Assembly (NCBI RefSeq): GCF_026262505.1
Contig: NC_067204.1
Span: 15,416,165-15,480,164 of the forward strand
Origin: Trichomonas vaginalis G3
Lineage: Eukaryota; Parabasalia; Trichomonadida; Trichomonadidae
Direction of reading: 5' to 3'
DNA: 64,000 nucleotides
Shown: piece after piece, positions 10,461 to 21,600 of the stretch
How the letters are laid out: the number at the start of each line of letters is the position of its first letter
Numbering within the stretch: the stretch's first letter is position 1
Program-made: the position numbers and the translations under genes
The notes under the pieces: model-generated
What the model saw: the letters and a program-made list of their open reading frames with translations, nothing else
Databases searched by the model: none
What the model was told of the DNA's origin: nothing

Positions 10461-11117
10461 ATTTGTATTGTAATTCATTGATTTTTCATTGTTGTATGTT
10501 TGAGATAAACTGTTAATTGTTAATGTTTATTCTTGATTGATTTAATTGTTATATTTCTATATAAACTAATGATATCATTAGACGAAAATTGACAAATGAT
10601 TTATTCACACCGGGCTGCAAAATTCTCCATTTGATCAAATACAATTGAAATGACTCTGAGAGAGTATATAGAACTTTGAAAAAAGTCCGATAGAATATTT
10701 TGCTGATAAAAAGAATAAAACAACATCAAGAAACCGGACTGCATGTTGAAATTACAACATCTTTTTTGAATATAAAAAATATAACTATTACAGTTTGGGT
10801 TGCTATAATAAATATCTAACTTTAAAATTGCGTAATGTATAAAATATGTCATAGAAATTTTTTTGTAACTCTCTTGAATATTTTTTTTCTGAACAAGGGA
10901 ATCATCAATCTTTTAAACAACTTTAAATCATATCTGAATTACGAAGCTTAAAATTTTTGTATGAATCATTTGGGATCCGATTGATTGTAACCGCCGAAAG
11001 TATCTCAAATAATTTCCTTCCATTTAATGTTTGGCTTGAGACCATAAGGGAAATTTAGAGTATTATTTAAATATTTAAAAATTCATTAAAACTGAAAAAA
11101 TCTTATTATATTTTTGA
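10461..11117. other. Intergenic, AT-rich
   Basis: No convincing gene. A short open frame on the minus strand here has no family features. An Inr-like TCATTAAAA at about 11083-11091 lies 33 bases before the ankyrin gene start at 11118 and is a candidate transcription start. Confidence 0.45.
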
Positions 11118-13733
11118 ATGCCTAAAGTACACTGTGATGAAGAGTACTATCAAGAGCTGATGCCACAATTCGCAAGCTATTGTGATACAATTAATTCAGT
11201 ATACCGGCTAAAAACAAACAAAAATGGAGAATTAATTAGAATTTATCAAATGATTGAAAATAACTTGATTCAAACAAAATTATTCTCTCCAGATGATATA
11301 ATAAATGTATTAATAGTAGCATTACGGTTAAACAACGGATATACAATGTCGTATAACTCAATCTATCAACAGATCATAGAAGCACACAAAAATCAGATAT
11401 ATAATAATCAACAAGTTACATATTTCAATGATATCATATCTGATTTTGATTCAATGATTGGTCAGGACCTAAAAGAATTTTCAGAAGCATTAATAATAGA
11501 TGACAAAAAATCATTCATATCATATACTCAAAAAGCTGGATTTGATATTAATAAACAATTCTCAAATAAGCTATTTCCATCTACAGGAAATAAGTATTCA
11601 CTAATCGAGTTATGCTGTTATTATGGGGCGGTTGGTTGTTTTAAATTCTTAAGGTCAGAATTAGATGAAGCAATTTCACCTGCATGTCTTCAGCTTTCAT
11701 TTTTAAGTGGGAAACCTGATATCATGAATGAATGCATAAAATATCAAACACCAGATGAGACTTGCATGGAATATGCAATTGCTTCTCATAACATTGATTT
11801 TGTTTCTTTTTTGATGAATGAATACAACTTGAGCATCAATCTTAAATTATGTGGAAAATATAATAACCTTCAAGCATTTTTAATCTATTTGGACCAAACA
11901 AATGATATCAATGAATGCTTTATTTATTCACCAATCTTTCACATCCCATCTCTTTGTGAATATTTCCTTTCAAAAAATGTAAAAATTAATGAAAAAGATT
12001 ATAATGATAGAAGGACAGCACTTCATAATGCCGCATTATATAATTGCCCAAAAATAATGGAATTATTTCTTATGCATAATGCTAATGTCAATATAAAATC
12101 GCAAAATAAAAAAACTCCGCTTCACTATGCAGCTCAGAAAAATAACGTCGAATCAGTGGTTTATCTTATAAATCATGAAGCAAAAATTGATGCAAAAGCT
12201 TATTTTGGTGAAACTCCCCTTCATTTCGCTGCATTAAAGAATTGTATTGAAACTGTTATTCTTCTTTTATCACTTGGAGCCAATATCAATGCAAAAACAG
12301 TAAATAACAAATCTGCAATCTCACTTGCTGCAAAAAGAAACAATAAAGAAGTTGTTAATATTTTAATATCTCATGGTGCAGATATTGAATTAAAAGATAA
12401 TAATGGGAAAACTGCATTATTTTATGCATCAGATGAAGGTAATATAGATATCATTGATATCTTAATTTCTCATGGTGCAAAAATTCAAAATCAAGATAAA
12501 TTAGGTAAAACTATTCTTCATATAGCAGCACAAAATGGAAATCAAGAAATTGCAAAAGTTTTAATTTCATATGGGGTAAATATTCACATTTTGGATAATA
12601 AATGGAGAACAGCTCTTCATTATGCAGCTGAAAATAATTCATCGAAAATTGTTGAGAACCTTATATCACTTGGAATTGATATCAATATTCAAGACTGTGA
12701 TGATGAGACTGCTCTTCATTATGCAATTAGAAATAATAATGATGAAATCGCATTAAACCTTCTTTCACATGGAGCTAATTTTAGCATTGAAAACAGATAT
12801 GGGGAAACACCCTTTGCATTAGCTGTTTATATGAATAAAATATTAGTTGTCACTGAAATTCTATCTCAAGGTGCTGATGTCAATAAGGAGTGGTATCATT
12901 GCTCCCCGTTGCTTAATCTAGCGGCTGAATTACGCAATGTGAAAATGATGGAGTTACTTATATCATTTAATGCAGATATAAATGGAAAAGGCTGGTCCAA
13001 CCGAACAGCACTTCATATTGCAGCAATACAAAGTTTTCAAAAAGGAGTTGCCTTACTTATTTCAAGTGGTGCAGAAATTAACGCAATTGATTATGAAGGA
13101 AACGCGGCTCTTCATTTTGCAGTAAGAAACAATCACAATTTTGTCATGGTAGAATTTCTTATTTTGCATGGTATTAATGTTAATATAAAAAATAAACTAG
13201 GGGAAACAGCATTGCTTTGGATCGAAAAGATTAATAGTTTTGAAATGGCAGAGCTTCTTATTTCAAATAATGCAGATATAAATTCTACAGATTATCAAGG
13301 AAGATCACTTCTTCATTATGAAGTTTCAAAACACTCTTCAATTAATCTTCAATATTTAACTTTTCTTGTTACACATGGTATAGATGTAAATCTAAAAGAT
13401 GGCTTGAATTATGCTCCTCTTCATTATACTGCAGCAAATCGGGAAAACAGAGCATGTGAAATCCTTATTTCACATGGTGCAGAAATTAATGTTGTTGATG
13501 ATAAAGGAAACACCCCACTTCATTATGCAGTATCAACAAATAATATGAAATTGATAGAATTTCTTATCGATCATGGTGCAAATGTTAATGCAACAAACAA
13601 TAAAGGAAAGACCCCTCTTCAAAAAGCCTCAAATAGGAATAAAATAGAAATCATTCAAATCTTCATCGCTCATGGAGTTCTGGCAAATTCAGAGGATGTT
13701 GATGAGAGCAAGGAAAAAGGATGTAGGATATAG
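11118..13733 (+). CDS. Long ankyrin-repeat protein, trichomonad DUF3447-type family
   Basis: 871 residues from the first ATG. The N-terminal 290 residues match the same conserved region as the genes at 237 and 61903 (ELCCYYGAVGCFKFLR, IASHNIDFVSFLMNEYN, FLIYLDQTNDIN). About 17 ankyrin repeats follow, many with the consensus TALHYAAENNSSKIVENLIS and HGANVNA. Repeats are diverged from one another at DNA level, so this array is old, unlike the gene at 61903-63330. The C-terminus is short, acidic then basic. No signal peptide or membrane segment is seen. It is probably a cytoplasmic protein-binding scaffold; no partner can be named. Confidence 0.92.
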   Translation: MPKVHCDEEYYQELMPQFASYCDTINSVYRLKTNKNGELIRIYQMIENNLIQTKLFSPDDIINVLIVALRLNNGYTMSYNSIYQQIIEAHKNQIYNNQQVTYFNDIISDFDSMIGQDLKEFSEALIIDDKKSFISYTQKAGFDINKQFSNKLFPSTGNKYSLIELCCYYGAVGCFKFLRSELDEAISPACLQLSFLSGKPDIMNECIKYQTPDETCMEYAIASHNIDFVSFLMNEYNLSINLKLCGKYNNLQAFLIYLDQTNDINECFIYSPIFHIPSLCEYFLSKNVKINEKDYNDRRTALHNAALYNCPKIMELFLMHNANVNIKSQNKKTPLHYAAQKNNVESVVYLINHEAKIDAKAYFGETPLHFAALKNCIETVILLLSLGANINAKTVNNKSAISLAAKRNNKEVVNILISHGADIELKDNNGKTALFYASDEGNIDIIDILISHGAKIQNQDKLGKTILHIAAQNGNQEIAKVLISYGVNIHILDNKWRTALHYAAENNSSKIVENLISLGIDINIQDCDDETALHYAIRNNNDEIALNLLSHGANFSIENRYGETPFALAVYMNKILVVTEILSQGADVNKEWYHCSPLLNLAAELRNVKMMELLISFNADINGKGWSNRTALHIAAIQSFQKGVALLISSGAEINAIDYEGNAALHFAVRNNHNFVMVEFLILHGINVNIKNKLGETALLWIEKINSFEMAELLISNNADINSTDYQGRSLLHYEVSKHSSINLQYLTFLVTHGIDVNLKDGLNYAPLHYTAANRENRACEILISHGAEINVVDDKGNTPLHYAVSTNNMKLIEFLIDHGANVNATNNKGKTPLQKASNRNKIEIIQIFIAHGVLANSEDVDESKEKGCRI

Positions 13734-14420
13734 AGATTTTTTTTCCTTAATTGCTCATAAGAAATAAAAATGATATGAATTTTTAAGGGTTGAAGGATGT
13801 GTATTTTTATAACTTTAATTCTATCTATTATATAAGTTATATAAAAAAATAATTTCAGCTTGTCGTAATCATTAAACAAATCAAATATCGATAAATTATT
13901 CAGATGTAATTTGATATTACACTTCTTCGCTAAATTCATAAATTTTCTTAGAATACTTAGAATCGAATCCATTATTGGAATGAGTATAACTCTTGGATCA
14001 GAATTGAAAACTTATTAAATATCTCAACGAAGTCACAGTATTTTAATAGGAGAAAATGGATTTATTATCATTATTATCAATTTTTTTTTTGTAATATCTA
14101 TTAAACATTGCAATGAAACATACAAACATTGCAAAAAAAGGCGAGAAGTATAATTTATTATCAATATAATATGAGGCATGCCAAATTCAATTGTAATAGA
14201 AAAAATTAAGTTTTTCAACAGAGAGGAAGGTGGCATTTTTCAGATATCAAATCAGACATGAAATCATATTAAATTAATAGTCTTTTCCTATTACAATGCG
14301 CTTTTCTTTAGTAAAAAATAAAATACTCAAAAGTGACACTTTTGAAAAACTTGAAAAATAATCATCGAGGGAAAATATAAGAAAATTATTTTCCGAGATT
14401 AAGGATGTCAATTTGGAAGA
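13734..14420. other. Intergenic, AT-rich, up to the hAT target site
   Basis: No supported gene. The minus-strand open frames here are low-complexity and lack family features. The stretch ends at the left copy of the hAT target duplication. Confidence 0.5.
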
Positions 14421-14428
14421 AAAGTGAG
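14421..14428. repeat. Left 8-bp target-site duplication of the hAT-like element
   Basis: aaagtgag, identical to 16207-16214 on the other side of the element. Confidence 0.85.
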
Positions 14429-14510
14429 TAGGGTTGTACAAACTGGCACAATTTTGCGGGCCGCCTGCCAGGAGCTGGCACGCGGCCAAAATCAAAAAAG
14501 TGGCCAAAAA

Positions 14511-14574
14511 TCGGGCCTCGTGGCGTGGAAAGGATGTCGCCCTTCGGGCTCCACCCTTTCCACGCCACTCGGCC
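14511..14574. repeat. GC-rich hairpin inside the left end of the hAT-like element
   Basis: The arms tggcgtggaaagg and cctttccacgcca are perfect reverse complements around a short GC-rich loop. The hairpin stands out from the surrounding AT-rich DNA. Its outer words (cgggcctc on the left, tcggcc on the right) recur in the GC hairpin at 63778-63830. Confidence 0.75.
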
Positions 14575-15184
14575 TATGACCACAATTATATAATATGCTC
14601 ATTATTATTTTTTCTTCTTTTCTCTTCTTTTTTTTCTTTTTCTCTTTTCTTTCTTCTTTTTCCCTTTTCCCTTCCTTTTTTTCTAGTTTTGGAAAGGAAA
14701 AAGTAAAAAATTTAATAATTAATTTTATTACTATGAAAATATACTTTTTAGCTTATATTGTAAGCTGTGAGAGTTTTAAGTGATGGAAGATATAAATCAA
14801 ATTTGAAATTCAACAAATCTTGTTATGATTAAGTTGAATATTGTACTCTAATTAAGAGTTTTCAGTTATGAACTCAGGTATTATATAATAAAAGTATAAC
14901 TCAAGATAATAAAGAGGTTTTTAAAATGTAGATCTGAAAATCAAACTACCATGTTTGATATGATTAAGTTGAATAATGTTATTTTATTAAATGGTTCAAA
15001 TCTGTGAAATCGGCAATACAAATTAAAGGCGTAGTTCAAAAAATTAAAGAGATTTTAAAAATTTAATATCAGAATTAAACTAAAAAAAGGATTTAGTTAT
15101 TTCAGTAATTATCAGAAAAGGTTAAAAAGATAGGGTAAGTAATGAGACTTGAGTGAGATGTGAGAAATCATATGTAAATAATTA

Positions 15185-15562
15185 GATATCTGATGAGTAA
15201 GGTAGTAATGAGAGTTAAGATCTGATGAGTAAGGTAGTAATGAGAGTTAAGATCTGGTTAGTAAGGTAGTAATGAGAGTTAAGATCTGGTTAGTAAGGTA
15301 GTAATGAGAGTTAAGATCTGGTTAGTAAGGTAGTAATGAGAGTTAAGATCTGGTTAGTAAGGTAGTAATGAGAGTTAAGATCTGATGAGTAAGGTAGTAA
15401 TGAGAGTTAAGATCTGGTTAGTAAGGTAGTAATGAGAGTTAAGATCTGGTTAGTAAGGTAGTAATGAGAGTTAAGATCTGATGAGTAAGGTAGTAATGAG
15501 AGTTAAGATCTGGTTAGTAAGGTCGGAGAGTTAAGATCTGGTTAGTAAGGTAGTAATGAGAG
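15185..15562. repeat. 32-bp tandem repeat, about 12 units
   Basis: The unit contains gtaaggtagtaatgagagtt and repeats every 32 bases. Two unit types alternate irregularly, one with gatctgatgag and one with gatctggttag; one unit near 15520 is shortened. The array lies inside the hAT-like element and encodes nothing obvious. Confidence 0.93.
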
Positions 15563-16206
15563 AAGAGAATTTGAAATTTTACAAAATACGTTTACTCATA
15601 CAAAATAATTCGCATTCTTTTATAACGAATCTCAATGCCAATTAATACATAAAACAGATTTTAGCAATCAATTGCAAGATTTAGAAAGATTTTATTTATA
15701 ATCTCAGCCAAATTAACAAATATTTTATTGATTTCGTAAAAAATAGCAATAAAACATAAAAATATGACATTCTATTTTTCCAAAAAAATTTCAAAAATCA
15801 TTTTTTAATATGAAATTTATATTTTTTAATTTTTTTTTAAATTTTTAATTTTTTTTTGGAATTTTCAACCATGTCAAAAGTCGGGATCTACAAATGTATT
15901 CTCTTTGACATAGGATAAAAACATCCTTTCTTATAATTTCATTGTAAAATAAAATTTTCTTAAATTTATTGAATCCAAACTCAACTTTGCAACATTTTAT
16001 TATCATAAAAACTAAGAAACATCAGGTAAACTTCAATTTGGAGAGCTTAAAATCATATCTAAATTGAAAAATAAGGGGAAAAAAATTGTAAAAAAAAATC
16101 TCATTAGATGGGGCAAAAAGTGACTTTTTTAATGTGTTTTTTAAAAAAATCGTGCCAGCTGGCCAAAAAAGGTGTGCCAGCAGGCGTGCCAGTTTGTACA
16201 ACCCTA

Positions 16207-16214
16207 AAAGTGAG
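16207..16214. repeat. Right 8-bp target-site duplication of the hAT-like element
   Basis: aaagtgag, identical to 14421-14428. Confidence 0.85.
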
Positions 16215-17354
16215 AAAATTCCTAAAATGCTAAAAATGAATTTTCCAAACGTACTTTTTTATCTCATTTTTTTGATTTTGAAAAAAATTTGGAGAGAAGA
16301 ACTCTTCGTTTTTGAATTTTGTCACGATGGGTTTAAAGTATATTAGACACATGTATTGATATTACTATTTTTGTATATTTTGAGAGAAAATCCCTAAAAA
16401 GTGAGAAAATCTGAGACGGTTCGAGAAAATATATAAACTATTGAAAATTTGAATTAAACTTCTAATTTGGAAAAAAGAAATTTGGAAAGAAGAAAATTCA
16501 AAAATCGAGATTTAGACTCAGTATCAAATGGAGAACAAAATGTTTCTTCATATGAAGGAAAAAATTTTCTTGAGAAGAAATAGAGTTTTTAAAATTTTAT
16601 TGTATGTAATAAAATAAACAAATATTAAAATTATTTTTTGATAACAAGAAAATTCCCAACAGAAAATATTTGAGACAAAGAAAAAAAGAAAATTGAAAAA
16701 TATTACTCTCCTTTACATTTCTTGAGATTTTCAATTTATTTTTATAAAATTGACAATTTTATACGTTTAGATGAAAATAAGTGATTTTGCTTGAAATAAA
16801 AATTATTGTTTGTTTACAGCTATCAAATAGATTTTTGCTATTTTGATTAAAATTTGTTAATCAAATTAATAATTTTTTTCTAAATATCTTAAATATCTGG
16901 ATCACTCACTGATACGATGAATTAAACGATAAAAATAATACAAACTCAACTAAGTTTCCTGTCTTTCAACCAAAAAATATTATGCAATTTAAATTAAATT
17001 GTTTATTCAAATATAAAACAAAGATGAAATAATTACAGTTATCATAAACTTTATGAATAACTCTGTAATTGGTTCAGATTTTCGTAAAAATATTTTTATT
17101 AAAATCGATAAGAATATGTTTACCTACTATCATCACATATCTATAAACAAGAGTAGAGTGATTTTTATCATCGAAACTTTTTAAAAGCTGTAAGCTGGAA
17201 GGAAAAATCTTGTTTTTTCTGAGTTAGTTGTAGAACTATTGATGCACGAGTTATCATTGTGATGTAGAAGGATGTCAATGTACTGACTGAAGGATATGAA
17301 GTGAATTGAATTTCATTGAATTTCAATTTGATCAAACTTGTTGAAATTATATGA
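16215..17354. other. Gene-poor AT-rich DNA right of the hAT-like element
   Basis: Long A/T runs and no gene, RNA gene or clear repeat. Codon-like structure is absent in all frames. Confidence 0.5.
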
Positions 17355-17726
17355 ATGTGTCAACATCTGTATCACTCTCCTTCACTTCTTCCCTATTTTT
17401 TCGAGAACGAAGCTAGCTCAGCTTTCGCTGAGCGAATTGACACTTTTGATGCCCTAAACGTACATACTCTCAAATTTATCGAAAAAATAATACTACCTAA
17501 ACTCGTATATTCTTATTTTAAATATGATATTATCCTTAGATTCCACACTAGAATATATTTAAATCAACTTTTAAAAAAGTTCGAATCCTGCGCGTCTCAC
17601 TTTTTAAATTTTCCAAATGGAAAATTATATTCTCCTAAAACGAAAACAATTTTCCGAATTGACATCCTTACCGAGATTCAAATTCAAAATAAATTGAAAA
17701 CAATTGTAAAATATTTGAAAGGATAA
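17355..17726 (+). CDS. Doubtful hypothetical ORF
   Basis: An open frame of 123 codons from an ATG. The product is basic, rich in Lys, Ile and Phe, and matches nothing recognised. A perfect hairpin (gctcagc, loop tttc, gctgagc) at 17416-17433 lies within its first third. There is no Inr match next to the start. Base composition is like the flanking non-coding DNA, so this may be chance or a decayed gene. Confidence 0.2.
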   Translation: MCQHLYHSPSLLPYFFENEASSAFAERIDTFDALNVHTLKFIEKIILPKLVYSYFKYDIILRFHTRIYLNQLLKKFESCASHFLNFPNGKLYSPKTKTIFRIDILTEIQIQNKLKTIVKYLKG

Positions 17727-18664
17727 AATCGGATCTTGAAAGCGAAATAATCGATAAATATAATTTAATAATTAGACATTTTGATAAAAAATAATCGATT
17801 AAAATCTTAAATATTCTTATCGCTTATCTGATTTTATATATTTATATCTGTAAACTGGATTCACATCCATTTCGATTTAAATTTTGAAATTTACATGATT
17901 TGTAAAAATTATCGATGATCTTGAATTTGAATTATGCGAACAATTCATCTGAATTTGTTACTACTAAGCAAATTTATTGCGATTATTATAATAGAATGAG
18001 ACCAAAAAACGAGAGTAAAAAATCCAATAAGATTTTTATTGAGTAAAAAAGTGAAATTAGAACAATTTAGTTATTAGGTAAATTAAATTAATCCAAAAGG
18101 TACAGCTTTTCATATTCTGTGAATCTTTTTACTATTCAAGTATTTTTATCCGAGGAAAAAACTTACTGCTGTTCATTTTGGAAGCTAAACAATCTATATA
18201 ATGCAACGCATAGTAGATCTACAATGAGTATTAGAACCGAATAGATGACCAATTGCATTTATTGGATGAGAATTTGTACATTTTTACCGAAAATCAAAAT
18301 ATAATATGTACATCTTATAACCAATCCGTAATTGAACCTATTGATGCATTGAGGATGCAATTTCGTATCTAGTTGAAGTCATCAAATTTCAGTAACATTT
18401 AAATTGAATTTGAGAAAGTTCATAGTTTTGAACTTTCAATTTTGAGAAGGCAGCGTTTTTGAAACTTATGCAATACTCAAGATTTTATAAAAGATTTGTT
18501 TTTTGGGTAACTAAAATCATAGGAGATATTCAATTCATTGAGGGAAGCCAGTGAATAAATTGAGAGAATCATCGTTTTTGGCTGTCAAAATAATTCAATT
18601 GAATTGATTTCACCTAGCGGTTTGACCATTGAATTCCGAACAACGATATTAAAAATCAAAAGTG
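17727..18664. other. AT-rich upstream region of the XDH gene
   Basis: No gene or repeat recognised. It probably holds the promoter of the strongly biased XDH gene, but only the Inr at 18665 can be pointed to. Confidence 0.45.
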
Positions 18665-18673
18665 TCACTATCA
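18665..18673 (+). promoter_or_regulatory. Initiator (Inr) of the XDH gene
   Basis: TCACTATC at 18665-18672 matches the trichomonad Inr (TCA+1 Y T W Y). The A at 18667 would be the first transcribed base, leaving a 6-base leader before the ATG at 18673. Such short leaders are usual in trichomonads. Confidence 0.7.
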
Positions 18674-21600
18674 TGGTTCGCATTTCTGCCCACCGTAATG
18701 GCGAAAATAATAGCGTCGCAATAGCTTTTGAAGGTGATTTCAAGAACCTCCTTCAGGCTGCTTCGCTCAAGCTTGGCATCAATGCCGTCCGTGCTTTCCT
18801 CCCAACCGGAGCTGAACTCGAAGACGTTTCCCTCCTTTCAACTGATGATCACGTTTTCTTCTCTACTGGTGTTGACTTCATGGAGCCGGCTAAGTTTACC
18901 AAGGAACAATCCGCTATCGCTAACTCCATCCAAGTTCCAACACGCCAAAACATGGTTTTCTATGTCAATGGCAAGCGCTTCTGCATCGAGAACCCAGACC
19001 CAGAACAGACACTTCTCGAATGGCTTCGTCTCAACGGATATACATCTGTTAAGAAGCCATGCGGCGAAGGTGGCTGCGGTGGTTGCGCAGTTGCTGTTGC
19101 TGAATACGATAACAAGCGTGGCTGCCCACACCATTATGCTGTTAACTCCTGCCTTGTCCCACTTCCATTTGTTGATGGCTGCTCCATCACAACAGCTGAA
19201 GGTGTTGGTCAACTCGCTCACCTCCATCCAATCCAGAAGGATCTCGCTGAAAACCACGGCACACAGTGCGGTTTCTGCACACCAGGCATCATTACAACAC
19301 TCTACGCTCTCTTCGCTGAGAATCCAGAGCGTACAGTCGAAGAAATCAACGAAGCCCTTGCTACAAACCTTTGCCGCTGCACAGGCTATCGTCCAATCTT
19401 CGATGTTGCTAAGAGATATGCCATTGACTTCGATAAGTCCACACTCGGAAACATCGTAACAACAGGCAAGGACATTGAGGAAGTTACAAACGTTATTTCC
19501 ACACGCGAACGCCCACTTGTTACACCAGATTTCCCAGAGGAACTCATCAACTACAAGCCAAACCCACTCCTCGTCTCTGGCCCAGAGTCCACATGGTTCA
19601 CACCAACATCTCTCGAGCAGCTCGAGAAGGCTCGTACAGTTTTCGGAAAGGGTCTCTTCTTCGTTAATGGTGCTACAGATCTTAACTTCAAGAAGCAGTA
19701 CAGACCAGACCTTGTCTTCCCAGTCATGTGCGGAACACGCCGTGTCGAAGAACTCAAGGAAATCAAGATGGTCCAGGGCGGTGTCGAATTCGGCGCTGGT
19801 GTTTCCATCAACGAATTCGCTAACTTCTGGAAGAAGGATGCTCCAGAGTCACAGAAGGAACTCGGCAAGGCCTTCACAACAATCACAAAGGAGTTCGCTA
19901 ACTACAACATCCGTAACATCGGTACAATCGGTGGCACACTCTGCGCTGGTGATCCACTTTCCGATCTTTGCCCACCACTCATGACCGTCGATGCTGTCTG
20001 CACAATCATCTCACCAAACAGCACACGCAAGGTCTCAGCCAAGGACTTCGTTCTCAAGAAGGATTTGGCTCCATCCGAGCTCCTCCTTTCCTGCTTCGTC
20101 CCATTCATGACAGAGGAAGACCACATCAAGACATACAAGATCTCTCGCCGTCGTGAGGATGCCCAGGCTCTCTGCAACATCGGCATCTGGACAAGAATCC
20201 ACGATAAGAAGATCCAGAAGCTCAACATCACAATCGGTGCTGTCTCTCCAAAGCAGTACATCCCAGAAGAGGCTATGAAATTCGCTATCGGCAAGGAATG
20301 GAACTTCGCTACATACGAAGGCATCCGTGACAGAGTTCTCGCTCACCTCGAAGTCTCAAAGCGTATGGGCCACCCAGAACTCCGCACAGACCTCGTCCGC
20401 GGTGTTATCTACAAGTACTTCCTTTGGGTCATGGACCGCACAGTTGGCCAAGTCCCAGCTAACATGTCCTGCGCCTTCATCCCAACAGAGCGTATCCCAC
20501 GTAAGTCAAAGCAGGTTTGGGATCAGAGAACAGAGAAGGTCTTAGGTGACACAAAGATCCCACACGTCTCCGCTTACGGCCACACAACAGGTGAAGCTCA
20601 GTTCGTCGGCGATATCCCAGCACCAAACAAGTGCGCTTACGCTTACCCAGTTCTCTCTACAAAGGCTCGCGCTGAGATCGACACAATCGATCCATCCGAG
20701 GCCCTCAAGCTCGACGGCGTTATCGACTTCGTCTGCGCTAAGGATATCCCAGGAGCTAAGAAGTTATGCTCCATCCCACCAGCTGATGAAGACCTCTTCG
20801 CTATCGAGAACGTCAACATGTACGGCCAAGTCATCGGTGTCGTTGTCGCTGAGACAGAGAAACTCGCTATGAAGGGTGCCCGCCTCGTCAAGGTCACATA
20901 CAAGAACGAGCAGAAGCCAATCGTTACAATCTACGATGCTCTTGAAGTTGCCAAGAACGATCCATCCATCATCATGGTCGATCACCTTGGTCTCCACAAG
21001 GGCAACGTTGCCGAAGCCAAGTGCGACTTCGAAGTCAAGGGCAAGTCCCACATCAACAACCAGGAGCACTTCTACCTCGAACCAAACTCCGTCCTCGTCG
21101 TTCCAAACGGCACAGAAGGCTACAAGATCTACGTCGCCTGCCAGAACCCAGGTCTCGTCCAGAACGCTGTTGCTTCTGTCCTCAACATCCCACGTTCTAT
21201 GGTCCGTGCTGAAGTCATGCGTCTCGGTGGTGGCTTCGGTGGCAAGCAGGATCGTCCACAGTTCTACGCTGCTCAGGCCGCTATGGCTTCATACAAGACA
21301 GGCCGCCCAGTCCGTCTTGTTATGTCTCGCCAGGACGATATCCAGACAGCCGGTATGCGCCACGAGTACGTCACAGACTACGACATCGGTTGCGACAAGG
21401 ATCTCATGCTCACAAAGGCTGACTTCCTCTACCACTCCAACGCTGGCTGGACAATGGATCTTTCCCGCCTCGTTATGGATCGTACACTCTACTCCGCAAC
21501 AGGTGGCTACGCATGCCCGAACGTCAATGCTTACGGTAACATCTACCGCACAAACAAGCTTTCCTGCACAGCCTTCCGTGGCTTCGGTGTTCCACAGTCC

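Larger units (their letters stand above)
14429..16206. mobile_element. Non-autonomous hAT-like DNA transposon, complete ends
   Basis: The element is 1778 bp long. Its ends are perfect 21-bp inverted repeats: 14429-14449 begins tagggttgtacaaactggc and 16186-16206 is its exact reverse complement. It is flanked by an identical 8-bp direct repeat, aaagtgag, at 14421-14428 and 16207-16214. An 8-bp target duplication with a TAGGG...CCCTA terminus is the signature of the hAT superfamily (Ac-like tips). Subterminal GGCAC and TGGCC words recur at both ends, as in other hATs. There is no transposase frame. The interior holds a GC-rich hairpin (14521-14566), a polypyrimidine run (about 14605-14690) and a 32-bp tandem array. 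Perfect ends and target duplication suggest a fairly recent insertion moved in trans. Confidence 0.88.

Noticed and set aside
14434-14783. Short open frames at the left end of the hAT-like element
   Set aside because: They cover a GC hairpin and a polypyrimidine run, are low-complexity, and show no transposase motif.
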